Shown here one piece after another: positions 17,286 through 26,088 of a DNA stretch of 64,000 nt. Origin of the DNA: CAVZCK01 sp963798805. Its GTDB lineage: Bacteria > Pseudomonadota > Alphaproteobacteria > Rhizobiales > Rhodomicrobiaceae. The stretch lies in the NCBI GenBank assembly GCA_963798805.1, contig CAWCVC010000002.1, positions 124,001 to 188,000 on the forward strand, in the 5' to 3' direction. Numbering within the stretch: the stretch's first letter is position 1; each line of letters starts with the position of its first letter. The notes beneath the pieces were generated by a model that was given only the letters and a program-made list of their open reading frames with translations, was not told the DNA's origin and did no database searches. The position numbers were made by a program, and so were the translations under genes.

Positions 17286-18251
17286 ATGCGAGACACGGTC
17301 CTCCCAACATCCGCCGGCACCACGCGTCACTACCGGACCCGCTCCGGCCTCAGCCGCGTTGCTCGCGGCGTCTTCCTGCTCGCAGCCTCGATGCTGTTCC
17401 TCGGCTATGTGCTCGCCCCGATCGGCTGGCTGGTCTCGTCCTCGTTCCAGAACGAGCGCGAGATCGTTTCGAAGCCGCCGCACTGGATCCCCGATGAGCC
17501 GACGATCGAGAATTTCGCTGCGATCTTCGAGGCGCGGGACAAGACCGTTACCTACAAGACGCGCCGCGCGGCCGACCCGGCAACCGGCGGCTTCATTCCG
17601 TCCACGGCGAAAACCCTGCTGCCGGCGATGGGCAACAGCCTGATCGTCGCCTGCACGGTCGTCATCCTGAACCTGCTGATCGGCGTTCCGGCCGCCTATG
17701 CCATGGCCAAGATCCGCTTCCGCGGTCGCCAAGCCTCGATCTACGCCATTCTGACCACGCGCGTCATTCCCGACATCGCGCTCGTCGTGCCGTTCTTCCT
17801 GTTCATTCGCAATCTCGGTCTTCTGGATTCGCTCTGGTCGCTGATCATCACCTATCTGGCGGTGACCGTGCCGTTCACCGTCTTCATTCTCGTCAGCTAT
17901 TTCGAATCGCTCCCCGATGAGCTGGACAAGGCGGCGCGCGTCGACGGCTGCTCGCGCTGGCAGACCTTGACCAATGTCTACCTCCCGCTCGCCTTGCCCT
18001 CGCTTGTCGCCGTCATCCTGTTCGCCTTCCTGTCGAGCTGGAACGAGTTCCTGCTGGCGCTAATGTTCACGCAGACGCCGAACTCGCAGACGCTCCCGAT
18101 CATCGTCGCCTCATTCACTTCCGATTTCACCATCAGCTTCTCATTCATCAATGCAGCCGGGGTGCTGGCAATCATCCCGCCGGTCATCCTGGCCATCCTA
18201 TTTCAGCGCTATATCGTTTCCGGCCTCACTGCCGGCGCAGTGAAAGGCTGA
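17286..18251 (+). CDS. ABC transporter permease (MalG/UgpE type)
   Basis: A 321-residue six-helix permease, the second half of the channel. The EAA loop is DELDKAARVDGCSRWQTLTN. A periplasmic insert at about 75-105 between helices 1 and 2 (ARDKTVTYKTRRAADPATGG) is longer than in MalG. The start codon follows the previous stop by one base. The ATPase gene follows 15 bases after its end. Confidence 0.9.
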   Translation: MRDTVLPTSAGTTRHYRTRSGLSRVARGVFLLAASMLFLGYVLAPIGWLVSSSFQNEREIVSKPPHWIPDEPTIENFAAIFEARDKTVTYKTRRAADPATGGFIPSTAKTLLPAMGNSLIVACTVVILNLLIGVPAAYAMAKIRFRGRQASIYAILTTRVIPDIALVVPFFLFIRNLGLLDSLWSLIITYLAVTVPFTVFILVSYFESLPDELDKAARVDGCSRWQTLTNVYLPLALPSLVAVILFAFLSSWNEFLLALMFTQTPNSQTLPIIVASFTSDFTISFSFINAAGVLAIIPPVILAILFQRYIVSGLTAGAVKG

Positions 18252-18266
18252 GAGGAGGCGTCCGTT

Positions 18267-19367
18267 ATGGCCCGCATCAAATTCAACGACGTGACCAAGC
18301 ACTATGCCGACGTCGTCGCCGTGCGCGACCTCGATCTGGAGATCTTCGACCGGGAGTTCGTCGTTCTGCTCGGGCCGTCCGGCTGCGGAAAATCGACCAC
18401 GCTGAACATGATCGCGGGCCTTGAGGAGGTCACAGAGGGCGAGCTCTGGTTCGACGACCAGATCGTCAATGCGTTGCCGCCCCACCGCCGCGATGTGGCC
18501 ATGGTGTTCCAGAGCTATGCGCTCTATCCGCACAAATCCGTTTACGAGAACATCGCCTTCGGGCTACGCATGCGGAAGGTCTCGAGCGAGGAGGTCGACC
18601 GCCGCGTGCGCGACGCCGCGGCGAAGCTCGAGATCGGCCATCTCCTGCAGCGGCGGCCGAGCCAGCTTTCCGGCGGTCAGCGCCAGCGCGTGGCTCTGGG
18701 GCGGGCGATCGTGCGCCAGCCCTCGGTCTTTCTCATGGACGAGCCGCTTTCCAACCTCGACGCCACCCTTCGCATCTCCATGCGCGCCGAGATCAAACAT
18801 CTGCATACGGAGATGCAGACCACCTTCGTCTATGTGACGCATGACCAGGCTGAGGCTCTGACGCTCGCCGACCGGATCGTCGTGATGAGTGACGGCGTGG
18901 TGCAGCAGATCGGCACGTCGGATGAGATCTACGAGCGGCCGGTCAATATGTTCGTAGCCTCGTTCCTGAGCAATCCGCCGATCAACTATCTGAAAGGTGA
19001 GCTTGCGCGCGCCGGCGAGGAATTGCGCTTCCGGCGCGGGCAGCTCGATCTTCTGATTCCGCCGCCCTTGGCGTCGCGGCTCAACGGCGTTAACGGACGC
19101 AATGTCTGTGTCGGCCTGCGCGCCGAGGATGTCGATGAGCGCAGCGAACCGCCGGCCGGCCGCAGCATCAGCGGCCGGGTGACATCGGTGCTGCCGATCG
19201 GCTCCGATCAGTTCCTCGGCATGGAAATCGAGGGCGAGGAGCTGTTCTTCCGCGTCGGCAAGGGGCTGCGCCATGCGACCGGACAGCCGATCGATCTGTC
19301 GGTCGATGTGAACAGATTGCATATCTTCGATCCGGACAGTGGCGATACGCTGCTCTGGCGGAACTGA
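18267..19367 (+). CDS. ABC transporter ATP-binding protein (MalK/UgpC type)
   Basis: A 366-residue ATPase that powers the upstream permeases. Walker A is GPSGCGKST (about 37-45), signature LSGGQRQRVALGRA, Walker B VFLMDEPLSNLD and switch histidine in VTHDQAEALTLAD. A C-terminal TOBE/OB regulatory domain (from about residue 240) is present, as in MalK. The start has a strong GGAGGCG site. It directly precedes the molybdenum hydroxylase genes, which supports uptake of the hydroxylase substrate (inference). Confidence 0.94.
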   Translation: MARIKFNDVTKHYADVVAVRDLDLEIFDREFVVLLGPSGCGKSTTLNMIAGLEEVTEGELWFDDQIVNALPPHRRDVAMVFQSYALYPHKSVYENIAFGLRMRKVSSEEVDRRVRDAAAKLEIGHLLQRRPSQLSGGQRQRVALGRAIVRQPSVFLMDEPLSNLDATLRISMRAEIKHLHTEMQTTFVYVTHDQAEALTLADRIVVMSDGVVQQIGTSDEIYERPVNMFVASFLSNPPINYLKGELARAGEELRFRRGQLDLLIPPPLASRLNGVNGRNVCVGLRAEDVDERSEPPAGRSISGRVTSVLPIGSDQFLGMEIEGEELFFRVGKGLRHATGQPIDLSVDVNRLHIFDPDSGDTLLWRN

Positions 19368-19379
19368 GAGGCCCCCGGG

Positions 19380-20255
19380 GTGAAGCCGGCATCATTCGAA
19401 TATCATCGGCCGCACAGCCTTGGCGGCGTTTTCGACTGCTTCGAGCGGCTGGGGGGAGAGATCAGTCTGCTCGCCGGCGGGCAGAGTCTCGCGCCGATGC
19501 TGAACCTGCGTTTGGCGAGACCCGAGCACCTCGTCGATCTCAATGATCTGGTCGAGCTGGATTATGTGCGCGGGGCGGGCGACGCGATCGAGATCGGTGG
19601 ATTGACGCGGCAGCATCGCATCGCCGTCGACCCCGAGATCGGCGCCGCCGTGCCGCTTCTGGCTGCCGGAGCCGCATCGATCGGCCATTACGCCATTCGT
19701 CAGCGCGGCACGCTCGGCGGCAGCCTCGCTCATGCCGACCCGGCGGCGCAGCTTCCGCTCTTGGCCGTGCTGATGGATGCGGAGATCATCTGCGAATCCC
19801 GCGAGGGAAGACGCGAGATCAAGGCGGACGACTTCTTCCTCTCCATCATGACGACCGCGCTCATGCGCGGAGAAGTGGTGACCGGCGCGCGCTTTCCGAA
19901 GCTGCCATCGACCGGCTGGGGTTTCGAGCTGTTCAGCCGGCGGCAGGGCGATTTCGCCATCGTCGCGGCCGGGGCTCTGGTCGGCTTGGAGGATGACCGG
20001 GTGAGCGATCTGAGACTGGCGATGGGCGGTGGCGGGCCGAGGCCCGTTCGGCTCGACGCTCAGCTTACGGAATTTCTCGGTCGGCCGCCCGATGCGGCCT
20101 GGCTCGAGGCCATCGGCGATGTCGCGGCGAAGAGCTGCGATGCTGTAGATGACGCCAGAATATCCGCTACCTATCGCAAGGAGCTGTCCGGCGTGCTGGT
20201 CCGCCGCGCCCTGACGGCGGCGGTCGCGCGTGCGCGGGAGAGCCGGGCATCATGA
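19380..20255 (+). CDS. coxM: Molybdenum hydroxylase FAD-binding subunit (CoxM/xanthine dehydrogenase type)
   Basis: A 291-residue flavin subunit that passes electrons from the 2Fe-2S subunit to an acceptor. FAD-binding motifs are AGGQSLAPMLNLRLARP (about 32-48) and TLGGSLAHADPAAQLP (about 111-126). The gene starts at GTG 19380, 12 bases after the ABC ATPase. Its stop overlaps the start of the iron-sulfur subunit (ATGA). It acts in a cytoplasmic three-subunit hydroxylase with the next two genes. Confidence 0.92.
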   Translation: MKPASFEYHRPHSLGGVFDCFERLGGEISLLAGGQSLAPMLNLRLARPEHLVDLNDLVELDYVRGAGDAIEIGGLTRQHRIAVDPEIGAAVPLLAAGAASIGHYAIRQRGTLGGSLAHADPAAQLPLLAVLMDAEIICESREGRREIKADDFFLSIMTTALMRGEVVTGARFPKLPSTGWGFELFSRRQGDFAIVAAGALVGLEDDRVSDLRLAMGGGGPRPVRLDAQLTEFLGRPPDAAWLEAIGDVAAKSCDAVDDARISATYRKELSGVLVRRALTAAVARARESRAS

Positions 20256-20734
20256 CCGCACGAACCATCATTCTCACGGTCAATGGCGAGACCCGCGAGG
20301 CAAGCGTTGAGCCGCGGCGGCTCTTATCGGACGTCCTGCGCGACGATCTTGGCCTCACCGGCACCCATGTCGGCTGCGAGCATGGCGTCTGCGGCGCCTG
20401 CACCGTGCTCGTGGACGGCCGCCCGGCCCGCGCCTGTTTGACATATGCGGTGCAGATGGAGGGGCACGAGATCATCACCATCGAAGCGGTCGCCGCGGAT
20501 GGCCGCTACAGCCGGCTTCAGCAGGCGCTGCATGAGGAGCACGGGCTGCAATGCGGCTTCTGCACGCCCGGCATCATCATGACTTTCGAGGCGTATCTGA
20601 AGGACAATGCCGATCCGCCCGAGGCCGAAATTCGCGACGTGCTTTCAGGCAATCTCTGTCGCTGCACCGGCTATCAGAATATTGTCGCCGCCATATGCAA
20701 GGCCGCGGCGGCGATGCGGGAGCGCGGCTCGTGA
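20252..20734 (+). CDS. coxS: Molybdenum hydroxylase 2Fe-2S subunit (CoxS type)
   Basis: A 160-residue two-cluster iron-sulfur protein. Plant-type cluster ligands are C42, C47, C50 and C62 (CEHGVCGAC and ARAC). The second cluster has C101, C104, C136 and C138 (CGFC and CRC). All eight are present. It overlaps both neighbours by four bases and shuttles electrons from the molybdopterin subunit to the FAD subunit. Confidence 0.95.
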   Translation: MTARTIILTVNGETREASVEPRRLLSDVLRDDLGLTGTHVGCEHGVCGACTVLVDGRPARACLTYAVQMEGHEIITIEAVAADGRYSRLQQALHEEHGLQCGFCTPGIIMTFEAYLKDNADPPEAEIRDVLSGNLCRCTGYQNIVAAICKAAAAMRERGS

Positions 20735-23137
20735 CAGACACGGCACCCCTTCAGCAATTCCGCCAGATCGGCCGGCCTCTGCCCCGCAAGGAAGACTACC
20801 GCCTGCTGACCGGCCAGGGCCGCTATCTCGACGACATCGTGGTCCCCGGCGCGCTGCATGCGCATTTCGTCCGCTCGCCGCACGCCCATGCGCGCATCTG
20901 CTCGATCGATACGTCGAAGGCCCTCGCCATGCCGGGCGTGGTTACTGTGGTGAGCGCGGCCGAGGTGAATGAATGGACCACGACGCTGCGCATGGCGCCG
21001 CCGATCGAGGGGCTTCAGCCGACCGAGATCACCACGCTGCCGGCGGACAAGGTGCGCTTCCAGGGCGATCCGATCGTCTGCATCCTCGCCACCGACCGCT
21101 ATCTCGCCGAGGACGCTGCCGAACAGGTCGAGATCGATTATGAGTTACTGCCGCCCGTCACCTCCTATGAAGAGGCGGTGCGCGAGGGCGCGCCACTCGT
21201 CGATGAGAGCCTGACCAGCAATCTCGTTTCGCATCAGACCTTCCAGAACGGCGATGTCTCGGCGCGCATGCGCGAAGCTCATGCCGCGGTCGAGGCGTGC
21301 TTCTCGCAGCACCGCCAGACGCATCTGCCGATCGAGACACGCGGCTGCCTCGCGGTCTGGGATGCGGGCCGCGAGCATCTGACCTTCCATGTCGGCAATC
21401 AGGTGCCGCATCCGCTGCGCACCCAGCTCGCCGCCCGCCTGTGCCTGTCCGAAAGCCAGGTGACCGTGATCTGCCCGGACGTCGGCGGCGGCTTCGGCCA
21501 GAAGATTGCGCTCTATCGCGAGGAGCTGACCGTCGCCGCACTGTCGCGGCATTTGCGGCGGCCGGTGCGCTGGCGCGAGGACCGGCTAGAGAACCTACAG
21601 GCGGCGAGCCATGCCCGCGAGGAGGTCTGCCGGGTGCGCGCGGGCGTCGATCGCGAGGGCCGGATTCTGGCGCTGGAGCTCAGCATCGAGGAGGATTTCG
21701 GCGCCTATTGCTTCTACCCGGCCAACTATCTCGCCCGCGTCGTCGCCATGATCCTGACCGGCCCCTATCGGGTGGAGAGTTATGGCTTCGACGTGAAGGT
21801 GGCGCTCACCAATAAATGCGGCTCAGGGCCGATGCGCGCGCCGATGTCGATCACGAGCTGGGTGGTGGAAGGCACGATCGATGCCATCGCGCGCCAGCTC
21901 GGCCTCGATCCGCTCGGTGTACGCCGCGTGAACATTCTGCACAAAGAAGATCTCCCCTATACGATGGCGACCGGCGAAGTGCTGGAGGACATTACGCCAT
22001 CCGAAACGCTCGATGCTGTGGCGAAGGCGATCGATTACGACGCATTCCGCAAGCGCCAGGCCGCCGAGCGCAGCCGCGGGCGCTATCTCGGGCTGGGCCT
22101 CTGCGTGGTCGTCGAGTTCGACCACCTATGGATCGCGCTTTTACAAGGCGGCCGGCATTCCAGGCTCGGGTCATGAGGCCGTATGGGTGCGCATCGAGCC
22201 GACCGGCGCGGTGAACGCCTCGGCCGGACTGATGGCGACGGGGCAAGGCTATGAGACGGCCCTGGCGCAGGCCGTCGCCGAAGGTCTCGGCGTCGACGCC
22301 TTGGCGGTGCGCATGGTGCTCGGCAATACCGATGTCGCACCCTACGGCATGGGCAGCCGCGGGGCGCGCGGCGGCACTGCGGGCGGCGGCGCGCTCTATC
22401 TCTGCGCCGGTAAGGCGCGCGAGCGTGTGTTGGCTATCGCCGCGGCGATGCTGAAGCTCAACAGCCCGGGCGAGCTGCGCATGGTCTCCGGCGAGATCGA
22501 GCGCTTCATCGAAGGTGAGTGGAAGGCGACCGGCCTGACGCTCGCCCAGGTGGCGCGAACGGCCTATCTCGATCCGACGGCGCTGCCCGAGGGCGTGTCG
22601 CCCGGCCTCGACTTCTCGATGACCTACGATCCGCCGCCGATGACCTATTCCAACGCCACCCATGCGTGCATCCTCTCGGTGGACGTCGAAACCGGCCGCA
22701 TCGCCATCGAGCGCTATGTCGTCGCTGAAGATTGCGGCACGGTGCTGAACCCGATTGTCGTCCGCGGACAGCAGCAGGGCGCCATCGCCATGGGCCTCAG
22801 CGGCTCGCTGTTCGAGGAGGTCGTCTACGATCCTGAGACGGGGCAGAACCTGACCAGTACGCTCGCCGATTATCTCATGGCGACCGCTTGCGAGCTGCCG
22901 AATTTCGAGATCATTCCCATGCACACGCCCAACCGCCGCACGCCGGCTGGCATCAAGGGCATGGCGGAAGGCGGAGTCATGGGCGCGATCGGCGCTGTGA
23001 CCAACGCCGTCAACGACGCGCTGGCGCCTTTCGGCGTCACAGTGGAGCGCCAGCCGCTGAGCCCTCAATCGCTCCGCGTGCTGTTGCGGCAGGCGAGCCA
23101 GATGAATGAAGGAGACGAACATGCAAGAAGGCCGTAA
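20731..23137 (+). pseudogene. coxL: Molybdenum hydroxylase large molybdopterin subunit (CoxL type), frameshifted
   Basis: Catalytic subunit of the hydroxylase, about 801 aa when repaired. It starts at GTG 20731 (overlap GTGA with coxS). The first frame runs to VVVEF and stops at 22176. The true continuation (TTYGSRFYKAAGIPGSGHE) is in another frame from about 22120 to 23137. Deleting one T of GAGTTCGA at 22117-22118 gives EST-TYGSRFY and restores one full-length protein. Conserved parts are GGGFGQK, and AEGG near the end with the expected catalytic glutamate. The usual AYRGAGR active-site loop reads PMRAPMS, so the substrate pocket is unusual. Because the rest is intact, this may be a sequencing error rather than a dead gene. 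Confidence 0.88.
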
Positions 23138-24008
23138 GGCGATCGGCTTCATCGGACTAGGAATCATGGGCCGTCACATGGCCGGCCATATCCTCGCGGC
23201 CGGGCATGAGCTGCACGTCTACAACAGAAGCCGCAGCAGCGCGGATGAGCTTCTCACCAAGGGCGCCATCTGGCACGACTCGCCCGGCGCGGTCGCGGAG
23301 GCCTGCGAGGTGGTGATCACCATGGTCGGCTATCCCAAGGATGTCGAGCAGATCTATCTTGAGCCGGGCGCCATTCTGGAGCGGGCGAACGCCGGCACCA
23401 TTCTCATCGACGCCACGACCTCCAGCCCGACGCTCGCCAAGCGCATTGCCAGCGAGGCGGCCGACAAGGGCGTGACGGCGCTCGACGCACCTGTCTCCGG
23501 CGGCGAGGTCGGCGCGCGCGACGCCAAGCTGGCGATAATGGTCGGCGGCGATAAGGACCCCTTCGATAAGGTGCGTCCCATCCTGGAGCTGATGGGCACC
23601 AATATCGCGCGCATGGGCGGTCCCGGCGCCGGTCAGCACACCAAGATGGCCAATCAGATCGCCATCGCCAGCACGGTCATGGGGGTGTGCGAATGTCTGG
23701 CTTATGCCAGGGGCGCGGGTCTCGATCTCGACGGGGTTCTGAAGGTGATCGGCACGGGTGCCGCCTCCAGTTTCCTGCTCAACAATCTCGGGCCGCGCAT
23801 GGCGCAAGGCGATTATCGCGCCGGCTTCTATGTGCATCACTTCGTCAAGGATCTCGGTATCGCCCTTGCCGAGGCCGAGCGGATGAAGTTGCAACTTCCC
23901 GGCCTCGCACTGGCGAAGCAGCTTTACGAGAAGCTGGTCGAGGCAGGCCACGCTCAGGACGGCACCCAGGCGCTGTTCCGTCTTTACGACCAGCGAGCGA
24001 GGGCTTGA
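23121..24008 (+). CDS. garR: NAD(P)-binding 2-hydroxy-3-oxopropionate reductase-like protein (GarR family)
   Basis: A 295-residue beta-hydroxyacid dehydrogenase. The Rossmann loop is GFIGLGIMGRHMA, the substrate-binding segment DAPVSGGEVGA and the catalytic lysine lies in GAGQHTKMANQ. ATG 23121 is preferred because GAAGGAG lies seven bases upstream; ATG 23106 is possible. It overlaps the end of coxL. It likely reduces or oxidises a short 3-hydroxyacid or semialdehyde arising in the same pathway; the true substrate is unknown. Confidence 0.88.
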   Translation: MQEGRKAIGFIGLGIMGRHMAGHILAAGHELHVYNRSRSSADELLTKGAIWHDSPGAVAEACEVVITMVGYPKDVEQIYLEPGAILERANAGTILIDATTSSPTLAKRIASEAADKGVTALDAPVSGGEVGARDAKLAIMVGGDKDPFDKVRPILELMGTNIARMGGPGAGQHTKMANQIAIASTVMGVCECLAYARGAGLDLDGVLKVIGTGAASSFLLNNLGPRMAQGDYRAGFYVHHFVKDLGIALAEAERMKLQLPGLALAKQLYEKLVEAGHAQDGTQALFRLYDQRARA

Positions 24009-24018
24009 GCGGAAGCCG

Positions 24019-24609
24019 ATGCAGATCACGGGCGAACAGAAGATAGAAGCGGCGCCTGAAGACGTCTGGAAGGCCCTCAACGATCCGGAGACTCTGCGCC
24101 GCAGCATTCCCGGCTGCGAGACATTGATGCGCACCGGCGCTCAGGAGTTCACCGGCGCGGTGCGGGCCAAGGTCGGGCCGGTCTCGGCGACCTTCAAGGG
24201 GAAGGTCGAACTCACCGATCTCGATCCGCCGCACGGCTATACGCTCATCGGTCGCGGACAGGGCGGCGCTGCCGGCTTCGCCAAAGGGGACGCCAAAGTG
24301 CATCTCGCCGCTGACGGCGAGGGGACCCGGCTCACCTATATCGCCACCGTCGATGTCGGTGGTAAGCTGGCGAGCGTCGGTGGGCGGCTGCTCGAATCGG
24401 TCTCGCGCCGCATGGCGGATGATTTCTTCAACCGCTTCAGCAAAGTCGTCACCGGCGAGGTTGCGGTGGAGGAGGCGCCGGAAGGCGCTGCGTTCCAGGT
24501 GCGCGAGGCGGCACCTGCCGGACGGCTGCCCGCCATCGACCGGCTGGCCTGGTTCCTGGTCGGCCTTGCCGTCGGCATCGCGGCAACGCTCTATTTTGTC
24601 CGCCTTTAA
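24019..24609 (+). CDS. coxG: CoxG-like carbon monoxide dehydrogenase subunit G family protein
   Basis: A 196-residue SRPBCC-fold protein (residues about 1-145) with a hydrophobic C-terminal helix (LAWFLVGLAVGIAATLYFV, about 175-193) that can anchor it to the membrane. CoxG proteins accompany molybdenum hydroxylases and are thought to help recruit the enzyme to the inner membrane. The family start IEAAPEDVWKALNDPETLRR is clear. Its presence here supports a membrane-linked electron outlet for the CoxLMS-like enzyme. Confidence 0.88.
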   Translation: MQITGEQKIEAAPEDVWKALNDPETLRRSIPGCETLMRTGAQEFTGAVRAKVGPVSATFKGKVELTDLDPPHGYTLIGRGQGGAAGFAKGDAKVHLAADGEGTRLTYIATVDVGGKLASVGGRLLESVSRRMADDFFNRFSKVVTGEVAVEEAPEGAAFQVREAAPAGRLPAIDRLAWFLVGLAVGIAATLYFVRL

Positions 24610-24619
24610 GGATATCGCC

Positions 24620-25786
24620 ATGGAATTGAAGTCTCAGATCGAAAGCCTCGCGCCCGAATTCATCGGCTGGCGGCGGCATCTGCATTCCCAGCCCGAGCTT
24701 GCCTTCCAGGAGCACAAGACGGCGGCCTTCATCGCCGAGAAGCTGCGGGAATTCGGGCTCGAAGTGCGTGAGGGCATCGGCGGGACCGGCGTGGTCGGCG
24801 TGCTGCGTCACGGCAACGGGCCGATGGTCGGCCTCCGCGCCGATATCGACGCGCTTCCGATCATCGAGGCAACGGGCGTGTCTTACACTTCGACCTCGCC
24901 GGGCCTGATGCATGCCTGCGGCCATGACGGGCATACGGCCATGCTGCTCGGCGCGGCGCGCATTCTCAGCGAAGCCCCGCCGGCAAACGGCTCGGTCGCC
25001 TTCATCTTTCAGCCGGCGGAGGAAAGCGAAGCCGGCGGCAAGGCCATGGTCGAGGCCGGCCTCTTCCGTGACTTCCCCGTCTCCTCCGTCTACGGGATGC
25101 ATAACTGGCCGGGACTGCCGGCCGGTCAGTTCGCGGTGCATACGGGGCCGGTCATGGCGGCCTTCGACACCTTCGAACTCGTCATCGAGGGCCAGGGCAG
25201 TCATGGTGCCATGCCGCATCAGGGCATCGACCCCATCACCATCGGCGCGGAGCTGCATCTGGCCTGGCAGCTGATCGTAAGCCGGAGCGTCAGCCCGACC
25301 GACGCTGCAGTGATCAGCGTGACGCAGATCCATGCCGGCGACACCTGGAATGTCATCCCCGCGGCCGTCACGCTGCGCGGCACGGTGAGAACGCTGCGGC
25401 CGCAGACGCGCGATATGATCGAGGCCACGATGGGCGAGCGCGCAGACCTCATCTGCCGCGCTTTCGGCGCACGGGCGCGTTTCAGCTATCAGCGCCGCTA
25501 TCCCGCGACGATCAACACAGTCGCTGAGGCGGAGACGGCCCGAATGGCGGCGAGCGATGTCGCGGGGGAGGGCGCCGTCGAGACCGGGCTGGCGCCGAGC
25601 ATGGCATCGGAGGACTTCGCCTATATGCTCCAGGAGAAGCCCGGCGCCTATATCTGGCTCGGCAACGGCAGCGCCGAAGGCGGCCGCAATCTGCATAGCC
25701 CGCACTACGATTTCAACGACGAGATCCTGCCGGTCGGCGTTGAATATTGGGTCGGTCTCGCGCACAGAGTTCTGCGGGCAAAGTGA
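24620..25786 (+). CDS. M20 family amidohydrolase (hippurate hydrolase/N-acyl amino acid amidase type)
   Basis: A 388-residue zinc-dependent amidase. Metal-binding and catalytic motifs are LRADIDALPI, MHACGHDGHTAM, QPAEESEAGGKAM, GMHNWP and the C-terminal LHSPHYDFND. The dimerisation domain lies in between. The start ATG 24620 is 10 bases after coxG; the frame is open upstream, but that part overlaps coxG. It would cleave an N-acyl or N-carbamoyl bond, consistent with ring-opening products of an N-heterocycle pathway. It ends the operon that begins with the ABC genes. Confidence 0.9.
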   Translation: MELKSQIESLAPEFIGWRRHLHSQPELAFQEHKTAAFIAEKLREFGLEVREGIGGTGVVGVLRHGNGPMVGLRADIDALPIIEATGVSYTSTSPGLMHACGHDGHTAMLLGAARILSEAPPANGSVAFIFQPAEESEAGGKAMVEAGLFRDFPVSSVYGMHNWPGLPAGQFAVHTGPVMAAFDTFELVIEGQGSHGAMPHQGIDPITIGAELHLAWQLIVSRSVSPTDAAVISVTQIHAGDTWNVIPAAVTLRGTVRTLRPQTRDMIEATMGERADLICRAFGARARFSYQRRYPATINTVAEAETARMAASDVAGEGAVETGLAPSMASEDFAYMLQEKPGAYIWLGNGSAEGGRNLHSPHYDFNDEILPVGVEYWVGLAHRVLRAK

Positions 25787-26088
25787 GGCGTTGGTGCCTC
25801 GCTCGGATTTCCTCGGCATTTTGCAAGAAAGCGTCTGTCGTGACGACAGCGCTTACCCCGAATGCACGCAAGGATCGCGCTAAGGCGATGGTCGGCGGCT
25901 GATCCCCTTGGCGTATTTTGCGCTTGCGAAAGCGTCAACAAGCCCGTGCAATATACGTCAGGTATATTTATTGCGGATCGGCGAGTGATGATGCCTCCGA
26001 CGCGCCCCGAGCATGGCGACTCGTGCCCCATACCGGCGCATATCGGGCCGCATTGCCGTTTCGGGAATTGATCGCATACGGAGTCCTT
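25787..26088. promoter_or_regulatory. Promoter region of hyuAB
   Basis: A 302-base gap between the M20 gene and hyuA. It contains the palindrome at 25951-25967 and an AT-rich TATATTTATTG stretch following it. No coding open frame or terminator hairpin with a T-run was seen. The gap suggests that hyuAB are transcribed separately from the upstream ABC/hydroxylase operon. Confidence 0.5.
25951..25967 (+). promoter_or_regulatory. Operator-like palindrome upstream of hyuA
   Basis: ATATAC-N5-GTATAT, extended by A on the left and T on the right. The same half-sites, the same 5-base spacing and a following TTA are found at 31392-31408, upstream of the GntR gene at 31436. The shared pattern supports control of hyuAB and autoregulation by that GntR protein. 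Confidence 0.6.

Noticed and set aside
20731..23137. Programmed frameshifting as the explanation for the split coxL
   Set aside because: No slippery heptamer or downstream structure was noticed at 22117, and the same edit repairs two unrelated genes, which favours a shared technical cause.
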